A DNA stretch of 64,000 bases from Marinobacter sp. Arc7-DN-1 (GTDB lineage Bacteria; Pseudomonadota; Gammaproteobacteria; Pseudomonadales; Oleiphilaceae). Numbering within the stretch: the stretch's first letter is position 1; every line of letters begins with the position of its first letter. Below, in pieces: positions 10,161 through 20,900 of this stretch. Below the pieces are notes generated by a model. It saw nothing but the letters and a program-made list of their open reading frames with translations, made no database searches and was not told the DNA's origin. Where the stretch lies: assembly GCF_003441595.1 (NCBI RefSeq), contig NZ_CP031848.1, positions 3,224,001 to 3,288,000 of the forward strand, written 5' to 3'. Made by a program: the position numbers and the translations under genes.

Positions 10161-11120
10161 ATGACTCTCACCGAGTTACGATACGTCGTTACGCTGGCCC
10201 GCGAAAGGCATTTTGGCCGGGCTGCAGAGCGTTGCCATGTAAGCCAGCCGACACTCAGCGTTGCTGTGAAAAAGCTGGAAGATGAGCTTGGCATCCCGTT
10301 GTTCGAGCGCAGCAAGAGCAGCATCCGCGTCACCGAAACCGGTCAGCGTATTATTGAGCAGGCGCAACGGGTGCTTGACCAGGTGGGCGTCATCAGGGAT
10401 ATGGCCCAGGACGGCAAGAACCAGCTCAACTCGCCTTTGAAAGTCGGCGCGATTTACACGATTGGCCCGTACCTTTTCCCCCACTTGCTGCCGGAGTTGC
10501 GCCGTGCGGCGTCTGAAATGCCGCTTTACATCGAAGAGAATTATACTGCAAACCTGCGCCAGAAACTCCGGCACTCGGAGCTGGATGCCATCATCATCGC
10601 CCTGCCTTTTGAAGAGCCGGAAGTTGTGACGCTGCCGCTCTACGATGAGCCTTTTGTGGTGCTGTTGCCCGCCAGGCATCCGCTGGCAGAGAAGGAGCAA
10701 CTGACTGCCGATGAACTCGCCCGGGAACAGCTGTTGCTTCTTGGTCCCGGCCACTGTTTCCGGGATCAGGTGCTGGAATCCTGTCCGCCGCTGGTCGATG
10801 CGGTGACCCGGCGTGCAGACGCGGCCTCCCCTTCGCTGGTCACCGAGGGCAGCTCTCTGGAAACGATTCGCCACATGGTTGCGTCCGGGCTGGGTATTAC
10901 TGTGCTGCCGCTCTCCGCGGCAACGGCCATGCAGTACCATGAAGACATTCTGGCCGTGCGTCCATTCGCGCCGCCGGTGCCGTTCCGGACCGTTGCGCTG
11001 GCCTGGCGGGTTACCTTCCCGCGGCCCAAGGCGATTGACGTTCTGTCGCTGGCAGCGAGCCAGTGCCGGGTAATCGAGAAGGCGAGAACTGATACACCCG
11101 TCGTGGCCGAAAGCGCCTGA
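10161..11120 (+). CDS. oxyR: peroxide-sensing LysR regulator OxyR
   Basis: 319 aa. The N-terminal winged helix-turn-helix (about 1-60) is followed by the regulatory domain. Redox cysteines fall at C199 and C208 in GHCFRDQVLESC, the exact E. coli numbering, so disulfide sensing of peroxide is expected. The gene lies 8 nt upstream of recG; the oxyR-recG pair is conserved in pseudomonads. Confidence 0.96.
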   Translation: MTLTELRYVVTLARERHFGRAAERCHVSQPTLSVAVKKLEDELGIPLFERSKSSIRVTETGQRIIEQAQRVLDQVGVIRDMAQDGKNQLNSPLKVGAIYTIGPYLFPHLLPELRRAASEMPLYIEENYTANLRQKLRHSELDAIIIALPFEEPEVVTLPLYDEPFVVLLPARHPLAEKEQLTADELAREQLLLLGPGHCFRDQVLESCPPLVDAVTRRADAASPSLVTEGSSLETIRHMVASGLGITVLPLSAATAMQYHEDILAVRPFAPPVPFRTVALAWRVTFPRPKAIDVLSLAASQCRVIEKARTDTPVVAESA

Positions 11121-11128
11121 GACCTGCT

Positions 11129-13204
11129 ATGACATCACTGGATGACATTTCGGTCACCCAGCTCAAGGGCGTAGGAAACGCCCTGGCAGAGAAGCTTGCC
11201 AGGCTGGGGATTGCTTCCCTGCAAGATCTGTTGTTCCACCTCCCGCACCGCTACGAGGACCGGACCCGCATTGTGCCGATGGGCAACCTGCGAATCGGCG
11301 ATGTGGCGGTGGTCGAAGGGGAGGTGATGAAAGCCGACCTGGTTATGGGGCGCAGGCGCAGCCTGCAGGTGACTCTCCGGGACAACAGTGGCTTTCTGGT
11401 GATGCGTTTTTTTCATTTCAATGCGGCCCAGAAAAACCAGCTGGGTGAAGGGGCCCGGGTTCGATGCTTTGGGGAGGTCCGGCCGGGGCGGGCCGGCTAC
11501 GAATTCTATCACCCGGAGTATCAGGTCAATCCGCCACCCATGCCTGGGGAAGGTCAGGCAACCCTCACCCCGGTGTATCCCCTGACCGAGGGCATTCAGC
11601 AACCCCGGGTGCGGTCCCTCTGCCAGCAGGCTCTGGGCTATCTGCAGCGATTCCCGATTCGGGACTGGCTGCCCCAGGAGCTGTTGGCCGAGTATCAACT
11701 GCCGGGTATTGCCGAGGCGGTCCAGGTGGTGCATTCGCCCCCCGCCAGTGCGCCTGTGCACCTGTTAATGGAAGGGCGCCACCCGGCGCAGCAGAGACTG
11801 GTAATGGAGGAATTGCTGGCGCATCAGTTGAGCCTGCTTCAGGTGCGTGAGCAGATCCGGGCCCGGGAGGCGCTGCCGCTTCTGCCAACGGGAGACCTTA
11901 CGAAACGTTTCCTCGATTCCCTGCCGTTTTCACTCACCGGCGCGCAGCGCCATGTGCTCGCGGATATCCGGCAGGATCTCAGTCAGCCTTTGCCGATGCT
12001 CAGGCTTGTCCAGGGTGACGTTGGTTCCGGGAAAACCGTGGTGGCGGCCCTGGCGGCCCTGCAGGCTATTGGGGCGGGCACCCAGGTCGCCCTTATGGCG
12101 CCCACTGAAATCCTGGCAGAACAGCACTTGCAGAACTTCCGGGCATGGTTGGAGCCGTTGGGCATCCGGCTTGCCTGGCTGTCTGGCAAAGTCAAAGGCA
12201 AGGCGCGGCAAGAGGCGCTGGAAGTTGTCCGGTCCGGTGAGGCCGGGGTGGTGATCGGAACCCATGCCCTGTTCCAGAATGAGGTTGAGTTTCACCGGCT
12301 CGCGCTGGTAATCGTCGATGAGCAACACCGGTTTGGCGTTCATCAGCGCCTGGCCCTGCGCGAGAAAGGCGTGGGTGGGGCGCTGGCACCCCATCAGTTG
12401 ATCATGACAGCAACGCCCATTCCCCGCACTTTGGCCATGAGCGCTTATGCGGATCTGGACACCTCGGTTATTGATGAATTGCCGCCGGGAAGGAAACCGA
12501 TTGAAACCATCGTGATTCCCGACAGCCGAAGGGAAGATGTGATCGAACGTGTTCGTGGCGCCTGCCGGGAGGGTCGGCAGGCCTACTGGGTCTGCACACT
12601 GATCGAGGAATCCGAAGCCTTGCAGTGCCAGGCAGCAGAAGTGACGGCTCAGGAGCTGGCGGAGAGGCTGCCTGATCTCAAAGTGGACCTGGTCCATGGC
12701 CGACTCAGGGCCCAGGAAAAAGCGGCGGTTATGGAACAGTTCAAGGTGGGCGAGCTTGATTTGCTGGTAGCCACCACGGTGATTGAGGTTGGGGTTGATG
12801 TTCCCAATGCTTCGTTGATTATCATTGAAAATCCCGAGCGCCTCGGGCTGGCGCAACTGCATCAGCTTCGTGGCCGTGTCGGCCGGGGTGAGCAGGCAAG
12901 TTTTTGCGTACTGATGTACCACCCGCCATTGTCCGCTAATGGTAAGGCCCGGCTCCAGGCGCTTCGGGATAGCCAGGATGGCTTTTTTATTGCGGAGAAG
13001 GACCTGGAGATTCGCGGGCCAGGCGAGGTGCTGGGTACCCGCCAGACCGGCATGATGCAGTTCCGCCTGGCGGATTTTGAGCGCGATAAGAGCTGGATTG
13101 AGCCAGTACGGGAGATGGCGCCAGGGCTCATGGCGCGCCCGGATATAGTTCAGGCACTGGTACGACGTTGGCTTGGCGATAAAATTCGCTATGGCGACGT
13201 GTAG
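11129..13204 (+). CDS. recG: ATP-dependent DNA helicase RecG
   Basis: 691 aa, full length. The N-terminal wedge/OB domain that binds branched DNA (about 1-170) precedes the helicase motifs: Walker A GDVGSGKTVVA, a DEQH box (IVDEQHRFG), and motif VI (QLRGRVGRG). RecG remodels stalled forks and Holliday junctions. It follows oxyR by 8 nt and is probably co-transcribed with it. Confidence 0.97.
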   Translation: MTSLDDISVTQLKGVGNALAEKLARLGIASLQDLLFHLPHRYEDRTRIVPMGNLRIGDVAVVEGEVMKADLVMGRRRSLQVTLRDNSGFLVMRFFHFNAAQKNQLGEGARVRCFGEVRPGRAGYEFYHPEYQVNPPPMPGEGQATLTPVYPLTEGIQQPRVRSLCQQALGYLQRFPIRDWLPQELLAEYQLPGIAEAVQVVHSPPASAPVHLLMEGRHPAQQRLVMEELLAHQLSLLQVREQIRAREALPLLPTGDLTKRFLDSLPFSLTGAQRHVLADIRQDLSQPLPMLRLVQGDVGSGKTVVAALAALQAIGAGTQVALMAPTEILAEQHLQNFRAWLEPLGIRLAWLSGKVKGKARQEALEVVRSGEAGVVIGTHALFQNEVEFHRLALVIVDEQHRFGVHQRLALREKGVGGALAPHQLIMTATPIPRTLAMSAYADLDTSVIDELPPGRKPIETIVIPDSRREDVIERVRGACREGRQAYWVCTLIEESEALQCQAAEVTAQELAERLPDLKVDLVHGRLRAQEKAAVMEQFKVGELDLLVATTVIEVGVDVPNASLIIIENPERLGLAQLHQLRGRVGRGEQASFCVLMYHPPLSANGKARLQALRDSQDGFFIAEKDLEIRGPGEVLGTRQTGMMQFRLADFERDKSWIEPVREMAPGLMARPDIVQALVRRWLGDKIRYGDV

Positions 13205-13354
13205 AAAAGTCCGTTCTCTGACCGACAGCGTATGGAAGTGGTCAGGAAATAGAGTTCAGTCAACATCAGGGTTATTTCCTTGCCCTATACTGAGCTTACA
13301 GTGATAACAGATCCGGACGATCCGAGAAAAAATAGCAACATTCGGGAGGGCTTT

Positions 13355-14719
13355 ATGGAATTACCTGTCGCGGTGCAGCAGGCTCTGGGCGATTCCGCTG
13401 CGGGCGTGTCCCTCAGGGATGCTGCCCAGGCCAGCCGGAACGAACTGCTGCGCATGGTTTTGCTCAGTGATGGCCAGGGAAACCTTCAGGTTATCTGCCG
13501 CAAGGAGGATATGATCGATCTGGAGCAGTTGAACAAGCAACTTGGCCGTGATTTCCGGCTGATGAAGCGCCGGGAGCAGGTCCGGGTCCGGGAAAGAGCC
13601 GGACTTAAGGCATTACCAGCATTGCCGTCTCTGACCGGGTGGCCGACCGTTGTTGACCAGCGCGTTAGTTCCTTGCCAGCAGTCGCTCTTGAGCTGGGCG
13701 AGCAAAACCTGGCGATGGTTATGCCTGCGGAAGACTTCCGGACACTGACAGCCAAGGCCGACCGTCGTTCGTTCGCCGTGGCGCCGGAGTCCATCTCCGT
13801 CAACCTGAGTGACCATGGCAAGGACAGGGATCAGCTGCATTCTGCCATCAAGAAATTTACCGGCCGGCGTATACAGCAACGCCTGGAAGACACGCTTGAA
13901 TTGCCGCCGCTGCCGGAAACCGCCCAGAGGATTATCCACCTGCGGGTTAATCCCAATGCTGTCATGGGAGACCTGGTAGACATCGTAGAGAGTGATCCAA
14001 GCCTTGCGGCCCAGGTGGTGAGCTGGGCTTCGTCCTCGTTTTATGCGGCCGCAGGTCAGGTAAAGTCAGTGCATGATGCCGTTTCCCGGGTACTCGGGTT
14101 TGATCTGGTGATGAACCTGGCCATGGGCCTTTCCCTCGGGCGGGCCCTCAAGCAGCCCCAGGATCATCCCGACGGCTATGTGGATTACTGGCAGCAGGCG
14201 ATCTGGCAGGCGCAGTCTGCCGGCATTCTCGCCAGCATGATGCCCCGGGGGGAACGGCCGGTATTCGGACTCGCATACCTTGCCGGTCTGTTGCACAATT
14301 TTGGTCACCTGGTCCTTGCCCAGGTATTTCCGCCGCATTTCAGGCTCGCCTGTCGTTCGCTGGAAGTGAATCCGGATATTGACTCCTCGGTTACCGAGCA
14401 CTATCTACTCGGTATTACCCGGGAGCAGATTGCCGCGCAACTGATGGAAAACTGGGGCATGCCGGAGGAAGTGACCCTGGCGATCCGTTACCAGAAAAAT
14501 CCGGCCTACGATGGCGGCCAAAGCGTCTACGCCAGGCTGCTTTGGCTGGGCCGTCAGTTGTTAACCGCCCGGGGCGTGGAACTGGGTGCCGGGGAAGTGG
14601 TCAGTCAGTCGTTCTATCAGGAACTTGGCCTTAACCGTGAGCAGGTTGAGGAGCAGTTTGATGAGCTGGTCAACAGTAAGGACAGCATAATGGCCATGGC
14701 CGGCATGATGAGCCAGTAG
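13355..14719 (+). CDS. HDOD-domain protein with N-terminal YbaK-like domain
   Basis: 454 aa from ATG 13355, chosen because GGGAGGG lies 4 nt upstream; a TTG at 13280 has no Shine-Dalgarno. The first 145 residues resemble the YbaK/ProRS-associated deacylase fold (CRKEDMIDLEQLNKQLGRDF). Residues about 190-400 are an HDOD domain (LPPLPETAQRI, then VESDPSLAAQVVSWA). HDOD proteins are non-catalytic HD relatives used in signalling. A similar gene follows recG in Pseudomonas, as I recall. The joint role of the two domains is unknown. Confidence 0.85.
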   Translation: MELPVAVQQALGDSAAGVSLRDAAQASRNELLRMVLLSDGQGNLQVICRKEDMIDLEQLNKQLGRDFRLMKRREQVRVRERAGLKALPALPSLTGWPTVVDQRVSSLPAVALELGEQNLAMVMPAEDFRTLTAKADRRSFAVAPESISVNLSDHGKDRDQLHSAIKKFTGRRIQQRLEDTLELPPLPETAQRIIHLRVNPNAVMGDLVDIVESDPSLAAQVVSWASSSFYAAAGQVKSVHDAVSRVLGFDLVMNLAMGLSLGRALKQPQDHPDGYVDYWQQAIWQAQSAGILASMMPRGERPVFGLAYLAGLLHNFGHLVLAQVFPPHFRLACRSLEVNPDIDSSVTEHYLLGITREQIAAQLMENWGMPEEVTLAIRYQKNPAYDGGQSVYARLLWLGRQLLTARGVELGAGEVVSQSFYQELGLNREQVEEQFDELVNSKDSIMAMAGMMSQ

Positions 14720-14745
14720 CGGGTCGCTGTTCCCGGGAATCTGCC

Positions 14746-14773
14746 TCAAAAAAAGCCGGCCCCGAGGCCGGCA
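14746..14773 (-). terminator. intrinsic terminator, minus strand
   Basis: GCCGGCC pairs with GGCCGGC around a 4-nt loop. On the minus strand the stem is followed by a run of seven T; on the plus strand only an A run precedes it. Confidence 0.75.
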
Positions 14774-14868
14774 AGTTCACCCGCTTGTTGCAGAGTCGTC
14801 CAAACTTATCAGGAGAAAACAATGTGAGGCGGCTCCCACCGCAGATGATGGTGACCGCCCTGTCTTTA
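14746..14868 (-). ncRNA. candidate small RNA downstream of the DUF2489 gene
   Basis: Read on the minus strand there is a TTGACT -35-like box (14900-14895), an A/T-rich TCTAAA -10 candidate (14875-14870, spacer 19), a GGCGG/CCGCC hairpin, then a strong GC hairpin followed by seven T (14746-14773). The terminator lies 270 nt past the preceding minus-strand gene, so it may end an independent RNA of about 120 nt. The spacer is longer than ideal and no family was recognised. Confidence 0.3.
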
Positions 14869-15048
14869 ATTTAGACTCTGGCAGGGAAAAGAAAAGTCAA
14901 CCGTATGCGCCTTAAAGGAATGAGTATGCCGTCAGTTTTCGAAGATTCCCGGACTTATTGATTTTCTTGGCTAAATTCTGGTGAGTCCTGGGAGTCCTGT
15001 TACAAAATATAACAAAAATAAGGTCTGACCAGTTGTGGCTGGAAGCAT

Positions 15049-15519
15049 TCAAGGGGTGTCGGGCGAAAACGAATGGTGTCGAAGGGCGGTTGCTGCCCGG
15101 CGTATCTCGTCAGCGTGTTTCTGCTCAACTTCAAACCGTTCCTTGTCCATCTTTTCGATAAACTTTGTCTCAGTGGCCTGCCGAGCCCGATGGGTGGGCA
15201 TGTGCTGCAGCTGATCGTGCACTTCCTGAAATACCCGAAAAGGGGACCGCTCCAGCAAGTCTGGTGCAATGTGGTCCAGCAGGCCCTTGAGCCGCAGGCA
15301 GGCTTCTGAATATTCGATCTGATCCTCTTCAATCGCCATCGCGATGACATGAACACTGCGGATCATGTCTTTTCTGCGGTTTGCCTGGAACTCCTTGGCT
15401 TTGGCCTGTCGTTTACGGTTTTCCGAGAGCAAAGTCATCTGCCGGCGGATAAACACCAGCATCAGAACGATGGCGATCACGCCGGTGATGATCAGACTCC
15501 ACTGCAGCCACTGAGGCAT
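15049..15519 (-). CDS. DUF2489 membrane-anchored protein
   Basis: 156 aa from ATG 15519 (AGGAG six nt upstream). A single N-terminal transmembrane helix (about 5-25, SLIITGVIAIVLMLVFI) is followed by a basic stretch and a soluble helical domain. The MIRSVHVIAMAIEEDQ segment is typical of DUF2489. The function is unknown. It starts 19 nt after the molybdopterin oxidoreductase stop, so the two are probably one operon. Confidence 0.75.
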   Translation of the reverse strand: MPQWLQWSLIITGVIAIVLMLVFIRRQMTLLSENRKRQAKAKEFQANRRKDMIRSVHVIAMAIEEDQIEYSEACLRLKGLLDHIAPDLLERSPFRVFQEVHDQLQHMPTHRARQATETKFIEKMDKERFEVEQKHADEIRRAATALRHHSFSPDTP

Positions 15520-15538
15520 TATCAACTCCTTTTATGGA

Positions 15539-17833
15539 TCAGGCCCGTTTCCGTTGTCGCCCGGGGCGCCAGACTTTGACAGTAACGGACTGACCATTCA
15601 ATACGGACGTGCCAGAGAGCGGATCAATGTCACCGTCGCTGAGCACATCGTTTATGCTTGCTCCGGCATGGGCTGCCGCCACTGACTGGCCGGTGCCCTC
15701 GCGGTCGTGACCCCAGCCATGGGGGATTGAAACGACGCCGGGCATGACATCTTCGGTGATTTCTACAGGTAGAACAATCTGCCGGGTTTCTGCACTGATT
15801 TTGGCCGAGTCGGTCGCCTGCAGTCCCAAGCGGCTGGCATCTTTGGGGTGAATCATCAGGGTGCAGCGGTCTTTACCTTTCACCAGGCGCTGGCTGTTGT
15901 GCATCCAGGAATTGTTGCTGCGAACATGGCGCCTGCCGATCAGGAGCAGGTCGTCGTCAGCGGGTGTTGCCAGCATGTCGTGTAAACGCCCGAGATCGTC
16001 CAGATACCGCCTGGGCGCCAGATTGATTCGGTCATCCCGGGTAAAGAGTCGATCCGGAAGCGAAGGCTGAAGCGGTCCGAGATCAACCCCGCTCGGGCAT
16101 TCCCTGAGCGCGTGCAGCGAGAGGCCCTTGGGCAGGTCCTGCCAGTGGCGGTTCAGGGGGCTGAGTTTTGCCAGACCCCTGAGCAGATGCCGCTGCGGGA
16201 GAATATCCATGATCAGATCAACGGCCGGTTGCAACACCCCGCGTGCCCGGCCCACGTCTGCGCCATAGGGGCCGGCGCGCAGCAGCAGATCCAGAATCGG
16301 ATCCGGGCCGATCTGCTTGAAGGTGCGCCAGCCCAGCTCTGAGCGCAGCGGCAACCGCCCGCCTTTTCGGCGTCTTTCAAGACGGTGGGCAAGTTCCAGC
16401 AGGATCTGCCAGTCATGGCGGGTATCCGGGCCCGCATCAAACAAGGGCTCGCTGTACTTGGCGACGTTGCGCACGGCAAGCATGTTGAAAATCAGGTCGT
16501 AATGACTGCGTTCGAGGGCTGCGGTCGGAGGCAAAATGATGTCGGCGTGGCGGGTGGTTTCATTCAGGTAGTAATCCACCGAGACCATGAAGTCGAGCCC
16601 GCCGAGAGCCTCTTCAAGCCGTCGTCCGTTGGGGCTTGAGAGGACCGGATTGCCCGCTATGGTAACAAAGGAACGGATCTGCCCCTCGCCCGGTGTCAGC
16701 ATTTCATCGGCCATGGTGCTGGCAGGGTATTCTCCGGCAAACTCCGGCAATCCCTTCACGCGGCTGTGGCGTTTGCCAAAGTGACCGTTCTGGCCAGACA
16801 TGGCGCCGAGCTCCACCAGATCGATGGCCGGCTGGGTAAACAGAACACCCCCGGAAATATCCAGTTTGCCGGTAAGAATGTTGAGGCAGTATGCGAGCCA
16901 GGTGGCGACACCGCCAAACCGTTGGGTGCTGGTACCGATGCGGGTGTACAGGGCGGCCTTTCGGGTCGTGGCCAGCTGTCGGGCGAGTGCCCGGATATCC
17001 TTCGTGGCAACGCCGGTACGGGCGCTCACCGCTTCTGGCGTGAAGGCGAGGGAAGCCAGGCGCAGCAGATCAACATCCTTTACCAGTCGCTCGGCAGGCC
17101 CCGGGTCCACCAGGTTCTCTTTAAACAGGGTATGCACCATGGCCATCAGCAGCAGGGCATCGCTACCGGGACGGATGAAATGGAATTGGTCCGCCAGCTT
17201 TGCGGTTTCGGTCCGGCGGGGGTCTACCACAATCATTTTCCCGCCCCGCTGTTTCAGGGCTTTGAGCCGGCCCCTGAAATCGGGCACGGTCATCAGACTG
17301 CCATTGGACGCCATCGGATTGGCACCGATGCAGATAAACAAATCGGTGTGGTCGATGTCCGGAATCGGAAACAGGATCTGGTGCCCGAACATTTCCAGGC
17401 TGGCCAGCATGTGCGGCAACTGATCGTTAGAGGTTGCCGAGAAGCGGTTCTGGCTGCCGATCGCCCGCAAAAACGGCATGGTAGCAACCAGGGAGCCATG
17501 GTTGTGGACATTGGGGTTGCCCAGGTAAACGCCGATACTGTTGCGGCCATGGTCCTGACGGGTCTGGTGGAGTTTTTCTGCAACCAGATCGAAGGCCTGG
17601 TCCCAGTCCATTTCCTGCCAGCCGGTCGTGGTTTTCCGCATCGGCTTCCGCAAACGGTCCGGATCCTCGTGGAGATCCTGCAGCGCAACCGCCTTTGGAC
17701 AGATGTGCCCCCGGCTGAGCGGATCATTTTCATCACCCTTGATGGAGTCAATGTGACCGTCTTTCATTTCAATAGCGACACCGCACATGGCCTCGCAAAG
17801 GTGACAGGTACGGTAGTGGGTGCCGTTTTCCAT
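15539..17833 (-). CDS. molybdopterin-dependent oxidoreductase with [4Fe-4S] domain
   Basis: 764 aa of the DMSO-reductase superfamily. C10, C13, C17 and C45 form the N-terminal [4Fe-4S] motif (CHLCEAMC...ICPKA). Molybdopterin-binding domains and a C-terminal dinucleotide-binding domain (about 630-760, with SIPHGWGHDREG) follow. No twin-arginine signal is visible, so it is probably cytoplasmic. It resembles the formate-dehydrogenase/BisC-like branch annotated simply as molybdopterin oxidoreductase in pseudomonads; the substrate is unknown. No electron-transfer subunit is next to it. Confidence 0.88.
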   Translation of the reverse strand: MENGTHYRTCHLCEAMCGVAIEMKDGHIDSIKGDENDPLSRGHICPKAVALQDLHEDPDRLRKPMRKTTTGWQEMDWDQAFDLVAEKLHQTRQDHGRNSIGVYLGNPNVHNHGSLVATMPFLRAIGSQNRFSATSNDQLPHMLASLEMFGHQILFPIPDIDHTDLFICIGANPMASNGSLMTVPDFRGRLKALKQRGGKMIVVDPRRTETAKLADQFHFIRPGSDALLLMAMVHTLFKENLVDPGPAERLVKDVDLLRLASLAFTPEAVSARTGVATKDIRALARQLATTRKAALYTRIGTSTQRFGGVATWLAYCLNILTGKLDISGGVLFTQPAIDLVELGAMSGQNGHFGKRHSRVKGLPEFAGEYPASTMADEMLTPGEGQIRSFVTIAGNPVLSSPNGRRLEEALGGLDFMVSVDYYLNETTRHADIILPPTAALERSHYDLIFNMLAVRNVAKYSEPLFDAGPDTRHDWQILLELAHRLERRRKGGRLPLRSELGWRTFKQIGPDPILDLLLRAGPYGADVGRARGVLQPAVDLIMDILPQRHLLRGLAKLSPLNRHWQDLPKGLSLHALRECPSGVDLGPLQPSLPDRLFTRDDRINLAPRRYLDDLGRLHDMLATPADDDLLLIGRRHVRSNNSWMHNSQRLVKGKDRCTLMIHPKDASRLGLQATDSAKISAETRQIVLPVEITEDVMPGVVSIPHGWGHDREGTGQSVAAAHAGASINDVLSDGDIDPLSGTSVLNGQSVTVKVWRPGRQRKRA

Positions 17834-17942
17834 GAAGGGGGTCTCCCGGAGACTGTTGCCATGGCTGCTGAGGTTTCATTTTGCAACCAGATTAGCAGGA
17901 AATGGACGGGAGGGGGAAATAAGGATCGGTCGTTTCAGAGGC

Positions 17943-17971
17943 AAAAAGGGCCAGCTCGCAGGCCGGCCCTT
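17943..17971 (-). terminator. intrinsic terminator after the Ig-like lipoprotein gene
   Basis: AAGGGCC (17946-17952) pairs with GGCCCTT (17965-17971). Read on the minus strand a T run follows. It lies 22 nt past the stop of the 1075-aa lipoprotein gene. Confidence 0.75.
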
Positions 17972-17993
17972 CGTGCACAGGTCTCAGAGCCTT

Positions 17994-20900
17994 CTATTGC
18001 TCAGCTGGGATCTCCTTCACCGGATTGGAGATGAAGTTGAGGTAGACGCCCTGTTCGGGGATCTGAAGGGGCAGATCTATCGTCACAATTTCTCCGCCAG
18101 GGACTCCCAGGGCCCGCGCGCGGACATTGATGTCGACCAGGTTCGAGTTTCGTTGCTCAATCTGCATCCGGCCGTCGTCGAAGAAGGTAATGTTCCCCTC
18201 GAGTTCGAGCACGAATTCCCGGCCGTACAGATCGTGGCGGCCGCCCAGCGGTATTTCCATGTCCGGTGCATCGAGCATCAGTTCGGCGCGGGTCTTGAAC
18301 ACCGGCTGGCCATTGTCGCCTTCGGTAATTACCCCGGGGATCAGGCCCGAGCGGCTGCAGGAGGGCCCGGAACAGGCCGGGTCGTCCTTAGTGTAGCGCA
18401 TACGAAGGACTTGGGTATTGGTGATGGACTCTTCCTGTAGCGGGATGAACCCGAAAACCCGCAGCTCTGTGAACACACTGATTGATGTGGTCGCAAGCTG
18501 GGTGGGGTAGAGATTCACCAGAATCCCCTCATCGCCTGTCGGCTCATACACACCGGGGCCGACAACTTCGGTATTCAGGGCGTAGGTCTGATAGATAAAC
18601 TTGTTCTTCGGGCACCGCTCACCGGTCTCGCAGCCAACCCGTGCATCGGCGGTACTGGCCACGATCACAGGAGGGGATGCTGAGGCCTGATTGTTCCGCA
18701 CTCTCAGTTTGGTTGAGTTGGCTGAGGCTGCCCATCCGTCGTTGTCGCTGCCCTCATGGGCGAAAGGCTCAAGACAGTCCGGATTGGTGTTGGAGTCGCA
18801 GTCCACCAGGAAGTTGGCGTTGGTGTCCCGAACAGGCAGGTTCCGCAGAGGCGCGAACACGCTGTCCAATGGCTCGGCTCCGGTGAAGTAAATCACCATG
18901 TGGTCCGGACCGTTGTTGTTGCCGCCGTCATTCAACCCTTCGAGCAGGTCGGTTTTCAGGGCCAGGCCATCGGAATCGCAAATTGAGGTGTAGGCTCCGT
19001 TGGTGCAGGTGCCGGCGTCTTCCGATGACTTCAGGGTGTAACGGTAGTGGGCGCCGGCCTCCCAGGGTTGATCCGGATAGAAGCGGATTCGCTGGAGGCT
19101 CTTCTCGAGCCGGCCGGGTAGGTTGCTTTCCAGAACCGTGATGGAACCATTTGACGCCTGGCTCACCTTTTCAACGACGAAGGTGTCGCCCGGAATAATC
19201 GACTCCAGGTCCATAGACTTTGAGAACACCACCGTAATGGGGCGATCTGACGGCATGGTGCTGACTGGCAGCACGTCACCGACACCCCCATCCGAATAAC
19301 ACTGTCCCAATACGCCAGCGGAGAGATCCAGCAGGCTGTGGTCGGTCTCGCAGGGATAGCCCGGATAGGTTGTCAGGGCCAGGGCAGGGCGTCGGGTCAC
19401 AGATGAGCCGCCAATGTCATCCAGTGAAAACTGCAGTGGCACTGTGGTGGCCGGATTGCCGGCCAGATCGGTCAGACCATCAATCACCACTTCGTAGTCA
19501 ACGCCATGGCTCAGGCCATCTTTCGGATTGAGAATGACGGCGGTTCCGTCCAGGCGTGTCTCAAGGGCATCTACAGGAATGCCATCTGCAAACAGCGAGA
19601 CGCCTGTCTCAATGGAATCCGGGGCCAGTGGCTCGTCAAAGAACAGAATGACAGGGTCGCCGGGGCGCTGCATGGACTGGCGAGTATCCGGAATGGCGGT
19701 CTCACCGCCGGGCATCCAGCTCACCAGGCTTGGCGATGTGCTGTCCAGCTCCCGGAGCAGCTCGGCATCAAGCACTGAGTCGGCATCGGTGGCGGCTTCG
19801 AGGTGGAACGCGATGGTTGAGTCAGTGTATTCCTGGCCCAGGAGGTTCGGTTCCACCATGCCAATGGCATCGATAGTGAGAACGCCATCCTGCACCAGGG
19901 CAATACCGCGCAATTCCACGCCCATCAGGTCCTGGGACAGAGCCGCGTTGGGCTGTGCATTTTCAGTGTTCATGGAAACATCCATAAACAGCGTGATGTG
20001 CCGGGGGGCATTGATATCATCAGTGTAGGGGTTGGGGCTGAGGTAGCCGGAGGCGTCTGACAACATGGTGACCTTGATGTTGCCGGTGGTCTGGAGCTCA
20101 CCGGTGGCCGCATCCAGAACCGGAACCTTGCCGCCGACCCGAACATCCAGGCTGGTGCTGTTCAGAACGCTTCCCCGGGCAATGCGCAACGGCAGTGCTT
20201 CATCGGCGTCGAAAGCCGGCGCATAAGCCAACTCGGCGAACAGGTCCCCGGTTTGCTGGGACGGCCCGGCATTACCCTGAAGAACGGAGTTCAGGGTAAC
20301 GCCATTGATGATCTGGCCGTTCAGTACAGACCGGGTCGCGGTCTCTTCGGTTTCTCCTGCCGCCAGGCCGGAGTCCACTGCCGATTGCTGGAGGACCACG
20401 GTCGGGCCGGTATCCCGTGGTGTGAAGCTGAACTCGCGATTGAGTCGCTCACCCTCGGGCCGGGTCTGACTGGCGAGGTTGTTGAGCCGGAGGGTGTAAG
20501 TCTGGCCTGTGTCGAGAACATCATTCTTGCTGCCGCACTCCCGGGGATCTTCGGCCACGCACGGATCGACGGTTATCCGGTTGCCTTTGACCAGAACGGT
20601 TGCTGGAACGGCCTCGCCAGTTTCGTCCAGCAACTCGATTGAACCGCCCAGACTCTTCCAGTCAGGATGAACAGGGTGGGTCATTGCGAGCCGGAAGGTC
20701 GAGAAATTCATCGCTTCAAACGGCGTTCCGCTGGCTGGCACCTGCCAGGCCACGTCAAAGCCTTCGGCGGAGTTGGCCAGGCCGGCGATTCCGGAAAAGG
20801 CGTTACGGGTACCGAACTGGATGCCGGGTTCACCAACCGCGTTTGGCGTGGCTATCTGCCTGCCACCTTCGGCCGCCAGTGGTTGGTCAAAAACCACAGT

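Larger units (their letters stand above)
14720..15048. other. 329-bp intergenic region with a candidate minus-strand small RNA
   Basis: No credible protein gene. It contains the minus-strand terminator at 14746-14773, a GC-rich hairpin around 14829-14860, and a TTGACT box at 14900-14895 (minus). A short A-rich stretch (15001-15025) lies near the end of the DUF2489 gene. Confidence 0.6.

Noticed and set aside
16766..18034. 422-codon open frame antisense to the molybdopterin oxidoreductase gene
   Set aside because: A shadow of the real gene, which has intact cofactor motifs on the opposite strand.
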